Positions 36,877-44,694 of a stretch of DNA of 64,000 nucleotides are shown piece by piece (the first letter of the stretch is position 1; each line of letters begins with the position of its first letter). Position numbers and translations under genes: made by a program. The notes beneath the pieces are model-generated. The model worked only from the letters and a program-made list of their open reading frames with translations, did no database searches and was not told the origin of the DNA. The DNA is from Terriglobia bacterium. GTDB lineage: Bacteria > Acidobacteriota > Terriglobia > Terriglobales > Acidobacteriaceae. Location of the stretch: contig JAIQFC010000018.1 of NCBI GenBank assembly GCA_020073465.1, positions 62,001 through 126,000 of the forward strand, in the 5' to 3' direction.

Positions 36877-38919
36877 ATGCGTCTGTTCCGCTTCATGCCT
36901 GTAATGCTTATCTTTTGTTCACTTGCTACGGTGGGCTTCGCCCAATCCACCCCCGCCAAGCCGGGTCCCGGTTTCAGCCTCGACAACATCGACAAGACCG
37001 TTGACCCCTGCGTCGACTTCTACGAGTACGCCTGCGGCAACTGGATGAAGAAAGCCGAAATCCCCGCGGACCGCGCGATCTGGGCCAGCTTCTCCGAACT
37101 CGACGAACGCAACCTCGACATCGAGCGCGGCATTCTGGAGAAGGCTGCGGCTGGCGGCTCCGGACGCGACGCCATCGACCAGAAGATTGGCGACCTCTAC
37201 AGCTCGTGCATGGATGAAAAGGCCGTGAACGCCAAGGGCATCGCCCCGCTCAAGCCCGAGCTCGACCGCATCGCCGCAGTTAAAGATAAAGGCGCGCTCA
37301 TCGACGAAATTGCGCACGTGCACCTGGTCGGCCCCAGCCCGCTATTCAATTTCTATTCTGCCTCGGACCTGCACAATGCCGACACGGTGATCGCCTACAT
37401 CGATCAGGGGGGCCTCTCCCTGCCGGACCGTGATTACTACATCAAAGACGACACCCGCATGGTTGACATGCGCAAACACTACGTCGATTACGTTACTGAG
37501 ATGTTCACCCTGGCGGGGCAATCCGCTGGCCAGGCGGCGGATTCGGCCAAGGCCGTGCTCCGCATTGAGACTGCTCTAGCCCAGGCTTCCATGGACCGCA
37601 CCATGCGCCGCGATCCCAAGAACCGCGACCACAAGATGAGCCGGGACGAAGCCGTTACCCTCGGATCGAATTTCTATTTCAATCGCTACTTTGCAGGCAT
37701 TGGAGCGCCCAACTTCACCCAGCTCAACGTGGCCAATCCCGAGTTCTTCAAGCAGGTCAACGGCGTAATCGAGTCCGAGTCTCTGGAGTCCCTCAAGACG
37801 TACGTGACCTGGCAGGTGCTGCGTGCGGCTGGTCCCTGGCTGTCGCAGCCGTTCGTGGACGCCAACTTCAAAATGCGCCAGGCCTTGACCGGCCAGAAAC
37901 AGATTGAGGCCCGGTGGAAGCGCTGCGTCGATCTCACTGACGGCTCGTTGGGCGAAGCGTTGGGGCAGCGCTATGTCGATCTCACTTTCGGTGCGGATGG
38001 CAAGAAACGCATGCTCAAGATGGTGGACGCGCTGGAGAAATCCCTGGCGGAGGACATTCACGATCTCTCCTGGATGACGCACGATACCAAGAAGCAGGCC
38101 AAAACCAAGCTCGACGCCATCCGCAACAAGATCGGGTACCCGGACGTCTACCGCGACTACAGTTCTGTCGCCGTGAAGCCGGACGATCTGTTGGGCAACG
38201 TGCAGCGCACCACCGAATTCGAGTCCAGGCGCCAGATTGCCAAGATCGACAAGCCGCTCGACCGCAAAGAATGGGGCATGACTCCTCCCACGGTGAACGC
38301 CTACTACAACGGCTCGCGCAACGAAATCGTGTTTCCCGCCGGAATCCTGCAGCCGCCGTTCTTTGATAAGACGATGGATGACGGTGTGAACTTCGGGGGA
38401 ATCGGGTTAGTGATCGGCCACGAACTTACTCACGGCTTCGACGATCAAGGGCGCAAGTTCGATCCCGCCGGGAACTTGCGTGACTGGTGGACGGAGCAGG
38501 ACGGCAAGGAGTTTGAAAAGCGTGTCAGTTGCGTCGCCGACGAATATTCCAACTTCGTCGCCGTCGACGACCTCAAGCTGAATGGCCGTCTCACTCTGGG
38601 AGAAAACACCGCCGACAATGGCGGCGCCCGCATCGCCCTGATGGCGCTCGAACACATGATCGCCGATGACAAGTCAGGGAAGGAAGGCCAGAAGATCGAC
38701 GGCTACACACCCGAGCAGCGCTTCTTCCTTGGATTCGGTCGCGTGTGGTGCGAAAAGCGTCGACCAGAGTACTCGCGCATGCAGGTCACCACCAATCCTC
38801 ACTCACCGGGAAAGTATCGCGTCAACGGTGTCGTTCAAAACATGCCCGAGTTTCAGAAAGCATGGGGATGCAAAGCCGGACAACCCATGGTGGCTGAAAA
38901 CGCGTGCCACGTTTGGTGA
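36877..38919 (+). CDS. M13-family zinc metalloendopeptidase (PepO/neprilysin-like)
   Basis: A 680-residue secreted peptidase. Signal peptide at 1-22 (MPVMLIFCSLATVGFA). The N-terminal M13 domain shows VDPCVDFYEYACGNWMKKAEIP. The catalytic domain has VNAYYNGSRNEIVFPAGILQPPFFD, the zinc motif HELTH at residues 515-519 followed by GFDDQGRKFD, and the third-ligand motif ENTADNGG. It ends in the family's CHVW. It degrades oligopeptides in the periplasm or outside. The motif set is complete, so activity is expected. Its 3' end lies three bases from the convergent small gene at 38923. Confidence 0.96.
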   Translation: MRLFRFMPVMLIFCSLATVGFAQSTPAKPGPGFSLDNIDKTVDPCVDFYEYACGNWMKKAEIPADRAIWASFSELDERNLDIERGILEKAAAGGSGRDAIDQKIGDLYSSCMDEKAVNAKGIAPLKPELDRIAAVKDKGALIDEIAHVHLVGPSPLFNFYSASDLHNADTVIAYIDQGGLSLPDRDYYIKDDTRMVDMRKHYVDYVTEMFTLAGQSAGQAADSAKAVLRIETALAQASMDRTMRRDPKNRDHKMSRDEAVTLGSNFYFNRYFAGIGAPNFTQLNVANPEFFKQVNGVIESESLESLKTYVTWQVLRAAGPWLSQPFVDANFKMRQALTGQKQIEARWKRCVDLTDGSLGEALGQRYVDLTFGADGKKRMLKMVDALEKSLAEDIHDLSWMTHDTKKQAKTKLDAIRNKIGYPDVYRDYSSVAVKPDDLLGNVQRTTEFESRRQIAKIDKPLDRKEWGMTPPTVNAYYNGSRNEIVFPAGILQPPFFDKTMDDGVNFGGIGLVIGHELTHGFDDQGRKFDPAGNLRDWWTEQDGKEFEKRVSCVADEYSNFVAVDDLKLNGRLTLGENTADNGGARIALMALEHMIADDKSGKEGQKIDGYTPEQRFFLGFGRVWCEKRRPEYSRMQVTTNPHSPGKYRVNGVVQNMPEFQKAWGCKAGQPMVAENACHVW

Positions 38920-38922
38920 AGA

Positions 38923-39183
38923 TCAAGCCGTCAGATCGATCAGTGTTTTCTGGACTTGGTCAGCTGTCTTCAGAGTAGCGAGATTAACGAAGTAAAAGTT
39001 CTTCGCGGACATCAGCGCGACCATTTGCGCGCTGAGATCCACCGTGTCCAGCTCGCCTTGCTGCGAAGATGCTGCTCCCGCGCTGGCCAGCTGGGTGGCT
39101 GCTGCCTCCAGCTGAACCTGCGCCTGTTCTAAACCTTGAAGAGCTATCGCCGCGAGATTCATACTTATCTTCGATATCGGCAA
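38923..39183 (-). CDS. Small orphan protein resembling flagellar rod (FlgC-type) C-terminus
   Basis: An 86-residue protein. The N-terminal 50 residues are an Ala/Gln-rich amphipathic helix (LQGLEQAQVQLEAAATQLAS). The C-terminal part, TVDLSAQMVALMSAKNFYFVNLATLKTADQVQKTLIDL, follows the flagellar basal-body rod C-terminal pattern (VDL..EMV.L..A...F..N....KT.D.M). Complete rod proteins have 130-260 residues, so this is a minimal stand-alone version. No flagellar gene is near. It may form helical oligomers, but its role is unknown. Confidence 0.6.
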   Translation of the reverse strand: MPISKISMNLAAIALQGLEQAQVQLEAAATQLASAGAASSQQGELDTVDLSAQMVALMSAKNFYFVNLATLKTADQVQKTLIDLTA

Positions 39184-39296
39184 TGAACGGAATCAACTTT
39201 AGTCGCTGGTTCTTGCCGAAAGCCATGACCAGGATGACCACGGTAATCCGCTGTAGTAACTCCAGAACTCCAGCAGGGTAACCAAGCTTGCGGCAA

Positions 39297-40016
39297 CTAC
39301 CGGGGGCTGACCAGAACGACGTTTGCTTCCGTCGAACGGCACATGTCGATCACATGCACGACATCCGAAAATGGCAATAGCCCGTCCGCTTTCACCAGGA
39401 CCACTTTCTCACTTCTGTTCTGGAGGAGCTGCGTCAGTGCGGCTTGTAGAGTCGCCCAGGGGACATCCACGTCGTTGATCTTCAGCGTGGGCCATTGCTT
39501 CCCCGAGTTGAGCACTTGCACGACGGCCGATGCCGAGCCAGAGGGCGGCGGACTCACCAGCACTTCCAGACCTTTCGGGGGCACAATGGTTCCCGGTGTC
39601 GCCGACTCCGGTTGGGATGTCAGCAAGATTGGCGTTTCGAAAAAGGCCGAACGGCCAGCCTCAAGGACTCTTTCCACATTGGCAAATGGCGTGCGAGCGT
39701 CGGCTTTGATGTAGAACTTTTGCTCGCGGTTGCGAGGGCGACTCTTCATCCCTTCCTCCAAGCCTGCGGCCGTGACCCGATCGCTTCCGAAATACAGAGT
39801 ACCATCGCGGATCACAGTCACGATCCACGCGTTTTCGTCATCGGCTTCAGGCATTGGCGCCGCGTTCCTGGAAACGGCCATCACGACGCTTACGCCTCGG
39901 CGCAATTGCTGCGCACTGCTCGTACGAGCGGCGGACAGCACAGTCGAGAGCACCAAGGCGACGCTCAGCACAAACTGTTTCGATCTTCTTCGTGTATTTG
40001 TTGCGAGCGAATTCAT
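39297..40016 (-). CDS. Periplasmic protein with two ExbD/TolR-like domains
   Basis: A 239-residue protein with a signal-type hydrophobic segment at about residues 14-34. It then carries two repeats of the ExbD/TolR periplasmic fold. The first (about 40-135) has WIVTVIRDGTLYFGSDRV...FYIKADARTPFANVERVLEAGR. The second (about 160-239) has LKINDVDVPWATLQAALTQLL...VVLVKADGLLPFSDVVHVIDMCR. Both show the D-x-x-x-x-(F/Y)-x-x-V pattern of the family. The membrane-anchor Asp region of true ExbD is absent, so it is not a normal proton-channel subunit. No exbB partner is adjacent. Confidence 0.62.
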   Translation of the reverse strand: MNSLATNTRRRSKQFVLSVALVLSTVLSAARTSSAQQLRRGVSVVMAVSRNAAPMPEADDENAWIVTVIRDGTLYFGSDRVTAAGLEEGMKSRPRNREQKFYIKADARTPFANVERVLEAGRSAFFETPILLTSQPESATPGTIVPPKGLEVLVSPPPSGSASAVVQVLNSGKQWPTLKINDVDVPWATLQAALTQLLQNRSEKVVLVKADGLLPFSDVVHVIDMCRSTEANVVLVSPR

Positions 40017-40049
40017 CGGATTCTCTCCTCTTGGGGACGTCGCCCTCAG

Positions 40050-40100
40050 GGGCTAAGAGCCCAGTGTTTATGCGGTTCTTAACGGCCCGGCTGAAGCCGG
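40050..40100. repeat. Pair of small hairpins in an intergenic gap
   Basis: GGGCT-AAG-AGCCC (40050-40062) and CCGGCT-GA-AGCCGG (40087-40100) lie 24 bases apart in the 133-base gap before the ExbD-like gene. Both have the ...GCTRAAGC... core of short dispersed repeats often seen between acidobacterial genes (from memory). No T-tract follows them. Confidence 0.4.
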
Positions 40101-40149
40101 AGCCCTTCCCGAGCTTTCGAGGCTTTCAATGTTCTCAATGAAGCTGGAT

Positions 40150-41028
40150 TTACGGCTTTGCTCCGCCGAGTGACGCAGTCGCGAGCGTTCCACCCAGCCC
40201 CATCGTCTCGACGGCGGACGACGGCACGATCACCATCGACCCGCGCTCTTTGATCGCCTCGTACAGCATGTTCATGGCGCGCAGATGCAGGGCCACGGGG
40301 TTTTCCGCATAGGCCGAGGCAGCCTGCACAAAGCTATTGGAGATTTCGGTTTCCGCCTGGCCCAGAATGATTCGCGCCTGGCGTTCGCGCTCGGCCTGCG
40401 CCTGCCGCGACATCGCGTCTTCCAGCCCTTGTGGAATCCTCACATCACGAATCTCGACCGACTGTACCGTGATGCCCCAGGGATTGGTCTTCTCATCCAG
40501 GATGCGCTGCAGTTCGCGCCCCAGAGTCTCCCGCTCTGTGATCATCTGGGCCAACTCATGCCGCCCAATCGACTCCCGCAGCGCCGTCTGCGCGCTCAGC
40601 GTGATGGCGTCCACAAAATTCTCCACTTCGAGAATGGATTTTTCGGCATTCCATACCATCCAGAACAGGATGGCGTCGACGTTCACCGGAACCGTGTCGC
40701 GCGTCAACGTCGATTCCGCCGAAACGCTGGCCACACGCACCCGCTGGTCTACGTACGGGCTGAGTGTTTCGATGATCGGCACAATGTGGCACAACCCGGG
40801 CCCGCGCAGTCCCACATATCGCCCCAGTCGCAGAACCGCGACCTTCTCCCACTGTTGCACGATCTTGATCGCGAACAGCAGATAGAGCCCGGCGAGCACG
40901 CCCACGATCTCCGGCGCCGGATGGTGAACAGCTCGCGACACTCCAATTCCTGCAGCGCTGCACAAAACGAAGAGCGTAATGGCAACGCCATTGAGCTGTG
41001 TGATCTCGATTCTCCTCATAACGTTCAT
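40150..41028 (-). CDS. Slipin (SPFH/stomatin-family) membrane protein
   Basis: A 292-residue protein. One or two N-terminal hydrophobic segments (residues 14-60) precede an SPFH domain: QQWEKVAVLRLGRYVGLRGPGLCHIVPIIE, VDQRVRVASVSAESTLTRDTVPVNVDAILFWMV, and TALRESIGRHELAQMITERETLGRELQRILDEKTNPWGITVQSVEIRDV. This is the bacterial slipin/stomatin form. It organises membrane microdomains; a specific partner is unknown. Its start overlaps the stop of the upstream GntR gene by four bases, so the regulator and slipin form a two-gene operon from the promoter near 41490. No NfeD-like gene is adjacent. Confidence 0.9.
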   Translation of the reverse strand: MNVMRRIEITQLNGVAITLFVLCSAAGIGVSRAVHHPAPEIVGVLAGLYLLFAIKIVQQWEKVAVLRLGRYVGLRGPGLCHIVPIIETLSPYVDQRVRVASVSAESTLTRDTVPVNVDAILFWMVWNAEKSILEVENFVDAITLSAQTALRESIGRHELAQMITERETLGRELQRILDEKTNPWGITVQSVEIRDVRIPQGLEDAMSRQAQAERERQARIILGQAETEISNSFVQAASAYAENPVALHLRAMNMLYEAIKERGSMVIVPSSAVETMGLGGTLATASLGGAKP

Positions 41029-41450
41029 CTCCTTTGCGTGGGATGAGGCAACAACTCGCGCAGACGCTCGATCAATTCCTCGACAGTGAATCCGGCCGCC
41101 CCTGCGCGCGCCGCCAATTCGCCCGCCATTTGGGTGAGTTGCCGCTCGCGTTCCGCTTCGTTCTTTTCCAGCTTTTTCCTGCCGACGAAGGTCCCTGTAC
41201 CCTGGTGGGTCTCGAGCAGTCCGCCCAGTTCCAGTTCGCGGTACGCTCGCAGAACTGTGTTGGGATTGATGGCGAGATCAACTGCCAGTTGCCGGACCGT
41301 GGGCAGTTGATCGCCCGCGCTGAGCGAGCCCGAAGCCATCCCGCCCCGTACCTGGTCGATCAGCTGCCGGTACACCGGGACTCCGCTGTGCATATCGAGC
41401 CCGAACCGGAAGGGAAGCCGGACAGCCGGGGTCTGAGTGCGTGCAGTCAT
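41025..41450 (-). CDS. GntR-family regulator, YtrA subfamily
   Basis: The product, 141 residues from ATG 41450, is a short GntR regulator. Residues about 15-85 form the winged HTH (PVYRQLIDQVRGGMASGSLSAGDQLPTVRQLAVDLAINPNTVLRAYRELELGGLLETHQGTGTFV), and the C-terminal tail is the small helical dimerisation part of the YtrA group. YtrA regulators usually control adjacent membrane-protein operons; here that is the slipin. The promoter upstream contains AACACTAGTGTT over the -10 and start region and a further AACACT in the spacer, so autorepression is likely. A start three codons upstream (41459) would lie inside this operator. Confidence 0.88.
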   Translation of the reverse strand: MTARTQTPAVRLPFRFGLDMHSGVPVYRQLIDQVRGGMASGSLSAGDQLPTVRQLAVDLAINPNTVLRAYRELELGGLLETHQGTGTFVGRKKLEKNEAERERQLTQMAGELAARAGAAGFTVEELIERLRELLPHPTQRR

Positions 41451-41454
41451 ATAG

Positions 41455-41493
41455 AACACTAGTGTTATAGATAATTAGTACAACACTTGTCAA
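41455..41493 (-). promoter_or_regulatory. GntR-slipin promoter with overlapping palindromic operator
   Basis: On the minus strand, -35 TTGACA (41493-41488), an 18-base spacer and -10 TATAAC (41469-41464) form a good sigma-70 promoter. The perfect 12-base palindrome AACACTAGTGTT (41455-41466) overlaps the -10 and the expected start. A further half-site AACACT is in the spacer (41482-41487). The ATG at 41450 leaves a very short leader. Confidence 0.78.
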
Positions 41494-41625
41494 GGAGAAG
41501 ATTGTCCCGCCTCGCCTGGACGCGCTCGGCCTGCCGTACATGCTTGCGACAGTCCTCCCGAATCTTGATTCCGACTCTCTTCCCGCGTAGAGTCTCAGCA
41601 GGGGCAACTCCCTGGGGATGCAGTC

Positions 41626-42111
41626 ATGTCGAGCCAAAGCAGAACCTATCTGAAATTTGGCGGGGCGACGGTGGTCATTGTGCTGCTGCTCGTCTACCTC
41701 GCCTACACCGGCGTGCAGGACAGCAAGAGCTACTACGTCACCATCAAAGAGCTGCACACCATGGGCGACGGCGCCTACTCGAAGCGCCTGCGCGTCGCCG
41801 GCAACGTGCAGCCCGGCTCGATCAAGCGCAACGGAACCCACGTCCAGTTCGTGCTGGTCGAGCAGGATCAGAATCTCTCGGTCGACTACACCGGCACCGA
41901 AGCTCCGCCGGACACCTTCAAGGACGACTCTCAGGCCCTGGCGGACGGCAGTTTCGGACGCGACGGCGTCTTTCATGCCAAGGCGCTGCAGGCCAAGTGC
42001 GCGTCAAAGTATGCACCGCAACCCGGCACTCCCGGCAACCAGATGCAAGCCGAGCCGGCGAAGAGCATGACGCAGACGCAACCGAGTTCTCCGACTGGTG
42101 TGCCCAACTGA
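41626..42111 (+). CDS. ccmE: Cytochrome c maturation haem chaperone CcmE, CxxxY variant
   Basis: A 161-residue protein. An N-terminal membrane helix (about 10-28, GATVVIVLLLVYLAY) anchors a periplasmic OB-fold domain (KRLRVAGNVQPGSIKRNGTHVQFVLVEQDQNLSVDYTG, PDTFKDDSQALADGSFGRDGVFHAKALQAKC). Where classical CcmE has the haem-binding H-D-E-N-Y, this one has C-A-S-K-Y, with Cys125 and Tyr129. Such CxxxY variants are known from archaea and some sulfate reducers and bind haem through Cys. It is first in a ccmEABCD cluster. A 45-residue low-complexity C-terminal tail follows. Confidence 0.9.
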   Translation: MSSQSRTYLKFGGATVVIVLLLVYLAYTGVQDSKSYYVTIKELHTMGDGAYSKRLRVAGNVQPGSIKRNGTHVQFVLVEQDQNLSVDYTGTEAPPDTFKDDSQALADGSFGRDGVFHAKALQAKCASKYAPQPGTPGNQMQAEPAKSMTQTQPSSPTGVPN

Positions 42112-42120
42112 GCTACTTCT

Positions 42121-42189
42121 TCCTGTCATCCTGAGCGAAGCGAAGGACGTCTGCACTAAGACTCCGTCCTCCAGTACACTCTTGGACGG
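42121..42189. repeat. Intergenic repeat and hairpin between ccmE and ccmA
   Basis: The stretch tcatcctgagcgaagcgaag at about 42127-42146 resembles a short repeat common between acidobacterial genes (from memory). It is followed by CCGTCC (42164-42169) and GGACGG (42184-42189), which can pair around a 14-base loop. The ccmA GTG start is 30 bases further on. Confidence 0.4.
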
Positions 42190-42219
42190 AACGAGATTGC
42201 TCGTACTCATCCGACAACT

Positions 42220-42888
42220 GTGACCGACATCCCGCCCATCATCACCGTCATCAACGTCATCAAGCAGTTCGGCCGTTTCGCCGCCTTGCGCGGGGTGACG
42301 GCAGAATTTGAATCCGGCAAGCTCTACGCCATCCTCGGCGACAACGGGGCAGGGAAGACCACCTTGCTGCGCGCGCTTGCCGGGCTCGCCCGCCCCACGC
42401 GAGGCGAAATCGCAATTCTTGGCAAGAGTCCGAAGGCGGCGTGTCGCGACCTCGGCTACATGGCCCACCCGTCGCTGCTGTATGACGAAATGAGCGGGAT
42501 CGAGAACCTGCGCTACTTCGCGCGCCTCTACGAAATCGCGGGAGACGGACGCAGCCGGCAGGTCATTCGCGCAGTCGGACTTGATCCCGACTTGACGCGT
42601 CCCGTCGGCCAATACTCGCAAGGCATGCGACAGCGTATGTCTCTCGCCCGGGCGGTGCTGCATGATCCGAAAATCCTGCTGCTCGACGAGCCCTTCTCCA
42701 ATGTCGACGTGCACTCTGCCCGCGAGATGGTCGGCCTGCTCAAAGCCATGCGCGACGCAGGCAAAACGATTTTCGTAGTCACGCACCAGGCATCGCTGCT
42801 CGAAGGCGTCGCCGACGAATTCGTCTGGATGCAGGCCGGCCAGATCATCGATCGGACAAAGGGCCTGTCGCGGATGGGTGTGCAATGA
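42220..42888 (+). CDS. ccmA: Haem exporter ATP-binding subunit CcmA
   Basis: A 222-residue ABC ATPase with GTG start. Walker A is GDNGAGKTTLL, the signature is YSQGMRQRMSLARA, Walker B is ILLLDEPFSNVD and the switch His is in FVVTHQ. It pairs with the membrane proteins CcmB and CcmC to free haem-loaded CcmE in cytochrome c maturation system I. The stop overlaps the start of ccmB by four bases (ATGA). The gene is separated from ccmE by about 108 bases that hold a repeat and a hairpin. Confidence 0.92.
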   Translation: MTDIPPIITVINVIKQFGRFAALRGVTAEFESGKLYAILGDNGAGKTTLLRALAGLARPTRGEIAILGKSPKAACRDLGYMAHPSLLYDEMSGIENLRYFARLYEIAGDGRSRQVIRAVGLDPDLTRPVGQYSQGMRQRMSLARAVLHDPKILLLDEPFSNVDVHSAREMVGLLKAMRDAGKTIFVVTHQASLLEGVADEFVWMQAGQIIDRTKGLSRMGVQ

Positions 42889-43562
42889 ACTCGCTATGGT
42901 CCATCGCACTTGCGACGCTCGCCAAAGACATCCGCCTGGAGTGGCGCTCCAAAGATGCGCTCAACTCCATGCTCTTCTTCTCGCTGCTGGTGGTGGTGAT
43001 CTTCAGCTTCTCGTTCGATCCCCTGGCTGAAGAATCACGCCACATCGTCGGCGGGTTGATTTGGGTCGCGTTTCTGTTTGCGGCAGTAGTCGCGCTCAAC
43101 CAGACCTGGGCGCGCGAATTGCGCAACCAGGTGCTCGATGCCTACCGCGTCTCTCCCGCCCCGGCGAATGCGCTCTTCCTCGCCAAAGCGTTGGGGAATT
43201 TCATCTTTGTCAGCGCACTCGAAGCGCTGATGACTCCCTTGTTCGTGATCTTCTATAACCTGCGCGTGCTGGGACCTGCGTGGCAACTGCTCCCGATTGT
43301 GATTCTGGGTACATGGGCCCTAGTGGTCAATGGCACTTTCTTCGCCGCGATGTCGCTGCGCACCCGCAGCCGCGAGATCATGCTGCCCTTGCTACTGTTT
43401 CCCATTTCCATTCCTGCTGTGCTGGGCATGGTGAATGCGACCACCTCCATTCTCACCGGGGAGGCCTCAGCCCATTTCTGGCTCGTGTTGCTTCTCACCT
43501 ACGACGTGGTGTTTACTACAGCTTGTCTGGGTTTTTTTGGATTGGTTCTGCACGCCGAATGA
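42885..43562 (+). CDS. ccmB: Haem exporter membrane subunit CcmB
   Basis: A 225-residue protein with six hydrophobic helices. KDIRLEWRSKDALNSMLFFSLLVVVIFSFSF, WVAFLFAAVVALNQTWARE, LDAYRVSPAPANALFLAKALGNFIFV and LRTRSREIMLPLLLFPISIPAVL are the CcmB signatures. It is the ABC membrane partner of CcmA. It overlaps both neighbours by four bases, so the A-B-C genes are translationally coupled. Confidence 0.93.
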   Translation: MNSLWSIALATLAKDIRLEWRSKDALNSMLFFSLLVVVIFSFSFDPLAEESRHIVGGLIWVAFLFAAVVALNQTWARELRNQVLDAYRVSPAPANALFLAKALGNFIFVSALEALMTPLFVIFYNLRVLGPAWQLLPIVILGTWALVVNGTFFAAMSLRTRSREIMLPLLLFPISIPAVLGMVNATTSILTGEASAHFWLVLLLTYDVVFTTACLGFFGLVLHAE

Positions 43563-44311
43563 AACGAGCATTTCCCATCTTCGCGGTTCTGACGACTTTG
43601 CTGTTGGTGTATGCCCTGAACCAAGCCCTCTCAATTGTGCATATTCCTGGGGTTGCTCCCACCGAGCGCACTATGGGCGACGTACAGCGCATTTTCTACT
43701 ACCACGTGCCCTCGGCCTGGACGACGTTTCTGCTTTTCTCCGTAAATCTGGTCGCGTCGGTTGTATATCTGATTCGGCGCAATCCCGTCGCTGACGCGGT
43801 AGCCGTTGTAACCGGCGAGGTTGGCGTCGTGTTCTGCACAGTTGTTCTTGTGACCGGACCCATCTGGGCTCGTCCGGTGTGGGGAATCTGGTGGACTTGG
43901 GACGTGCGTCTGACCTCGACCCTGGTGCTGTGGCTGATTTATGTCAGCTACCTGGTCCTGCGCCGCTTCTCGGACAGTGCTCAGACGCCCGTGCTGGCGG
44001 CGGCTCTCGCGGTGTTCGGTGCTCTTGACGTTCCCCTCGTCTATTTCTCCATCTGGTTCTTCCGCACCCAGCATCCGCAGCCGGTCATCGGCGGAGGCGG
44101 CTCGATCGACCCGCGCATGCTGCACGTACTGCTGATCAACTGGCTGGCGTTTTCCTGCTTCGCCTTCCTGATCTGCTGGTCGCGCTATCGCCTGGAGCGT
44201 TTGCGACGCGAGGTTGAAGAGGCTCAGGCTCTGGAGTCTTTACTGGGACCGGAAGGAGTTCCCGCGCCGGCTGCGGGATCTAAGATGCCGCTGCCCCGAG
44301 GACAACAATGA
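43559..44311 (+). CDS. ccmC: Haem-handling protein CcmC
   Basis: The product, 250 residues from the ATG that overlaps the ccmB stop, has six helices. The tryptophan-rich haem motif is GPIWARPVWGIWWTWDVRLTS, and the two flanking conserved histidines lie in FYYHVPSAW and MLHVLLINW. CcmC loads haem onto CcmE in the periplasm. A longer open frame from 43280 runs through ccmB in another phase and is not the gene. The last 35 residues are hydrophilic. Its stop overlaps the start of ccmD by four bases. Confidence 0.94.
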   Translation: MKRAFPIFAVLTTLLLVYALNQALSIVHIPGVAPTERTMGDVQRIFYYHVPSAWTTFLLFSVNLVASVVYLIRRNPVADAVAVVTGEVGVVFCTVVLVTGPIWARPVWGIWWTWDVRLTSTLVLWLIYVSYLVLRRFSDSAQTPVLAAALAVFGALDVPLVYFSIWFFRTQHPQPVIGGGGSIDPRMLHVLLINWLAFSCFAFLICWSRYRLERLRREVEEAQALESLLGPEGVPAPAAGSKMPLPRGQQ

Positions 44312-44442
44312 ACTCTCTCAAATACCTGTACGCCGCCTACATCGCCACCTGGACCATTCACGCGGCTTACCTGGGCAGCGTGGTGCGCCGTTATGCGCAC
44401 CTGCGCCAGCAGATGAAGGAACTAGGCAAACCGGGAAAGTGA
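44308..44442 (+). CDS. ccmD: CcmD-like small membrane protein
   Basis: A 44-codon gene starting at the ATG that overlaps the ccmC stop (ATGA). The product reads MNSLKYLYAAYIATWTIHAAYLG then a basic segment VVRRYAHLRQQMKEL. One membrane helix followed by a positively charged cytoplasmic tail, plus its place right after ccmC, is the CcmD pattern. CcmD helps release holo-CcmE from the CcmABC complex. Sequence similarity in this family is weak, so the call rests on topology and position. Confidence 0.82.
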   Translation: MNSLKYLYAAYIATWTIHAAYLGSVVRRYAHLRQQMKELGKPGK

Positions 44443-44694
44443 GAGTCACGCTGGTCGCCTTGCCGCAGCGCACTCACGTCGGAGGATCTGTTGGGTGGAG
44501 CGTTTCGGGCCTTAGTGGGCACTCGCAGTTTGTGCTGACCTAGCTGTGCCAGTCTGCTGCACGAGCCACTCTTCAGCCGCTAGTAACACCGTTTCCTTCC
44601 TTATCGCTCGGTCAGCGAGTTCCCGCGCCGGAGCGTTTGGCCGGTGTCCGCGACCAATGAAATGGGTTGACTGCAGGAGACTGGTTACCGCGTT

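Noticed and set aside
43280-43558. Long upstream extension of the ccmC frame (start at 43280)
   Set aside because: It runs through ccmB in another phase. The ATG at 43559 overlaps the ccmB stop by four bases and begins the conserved protein.
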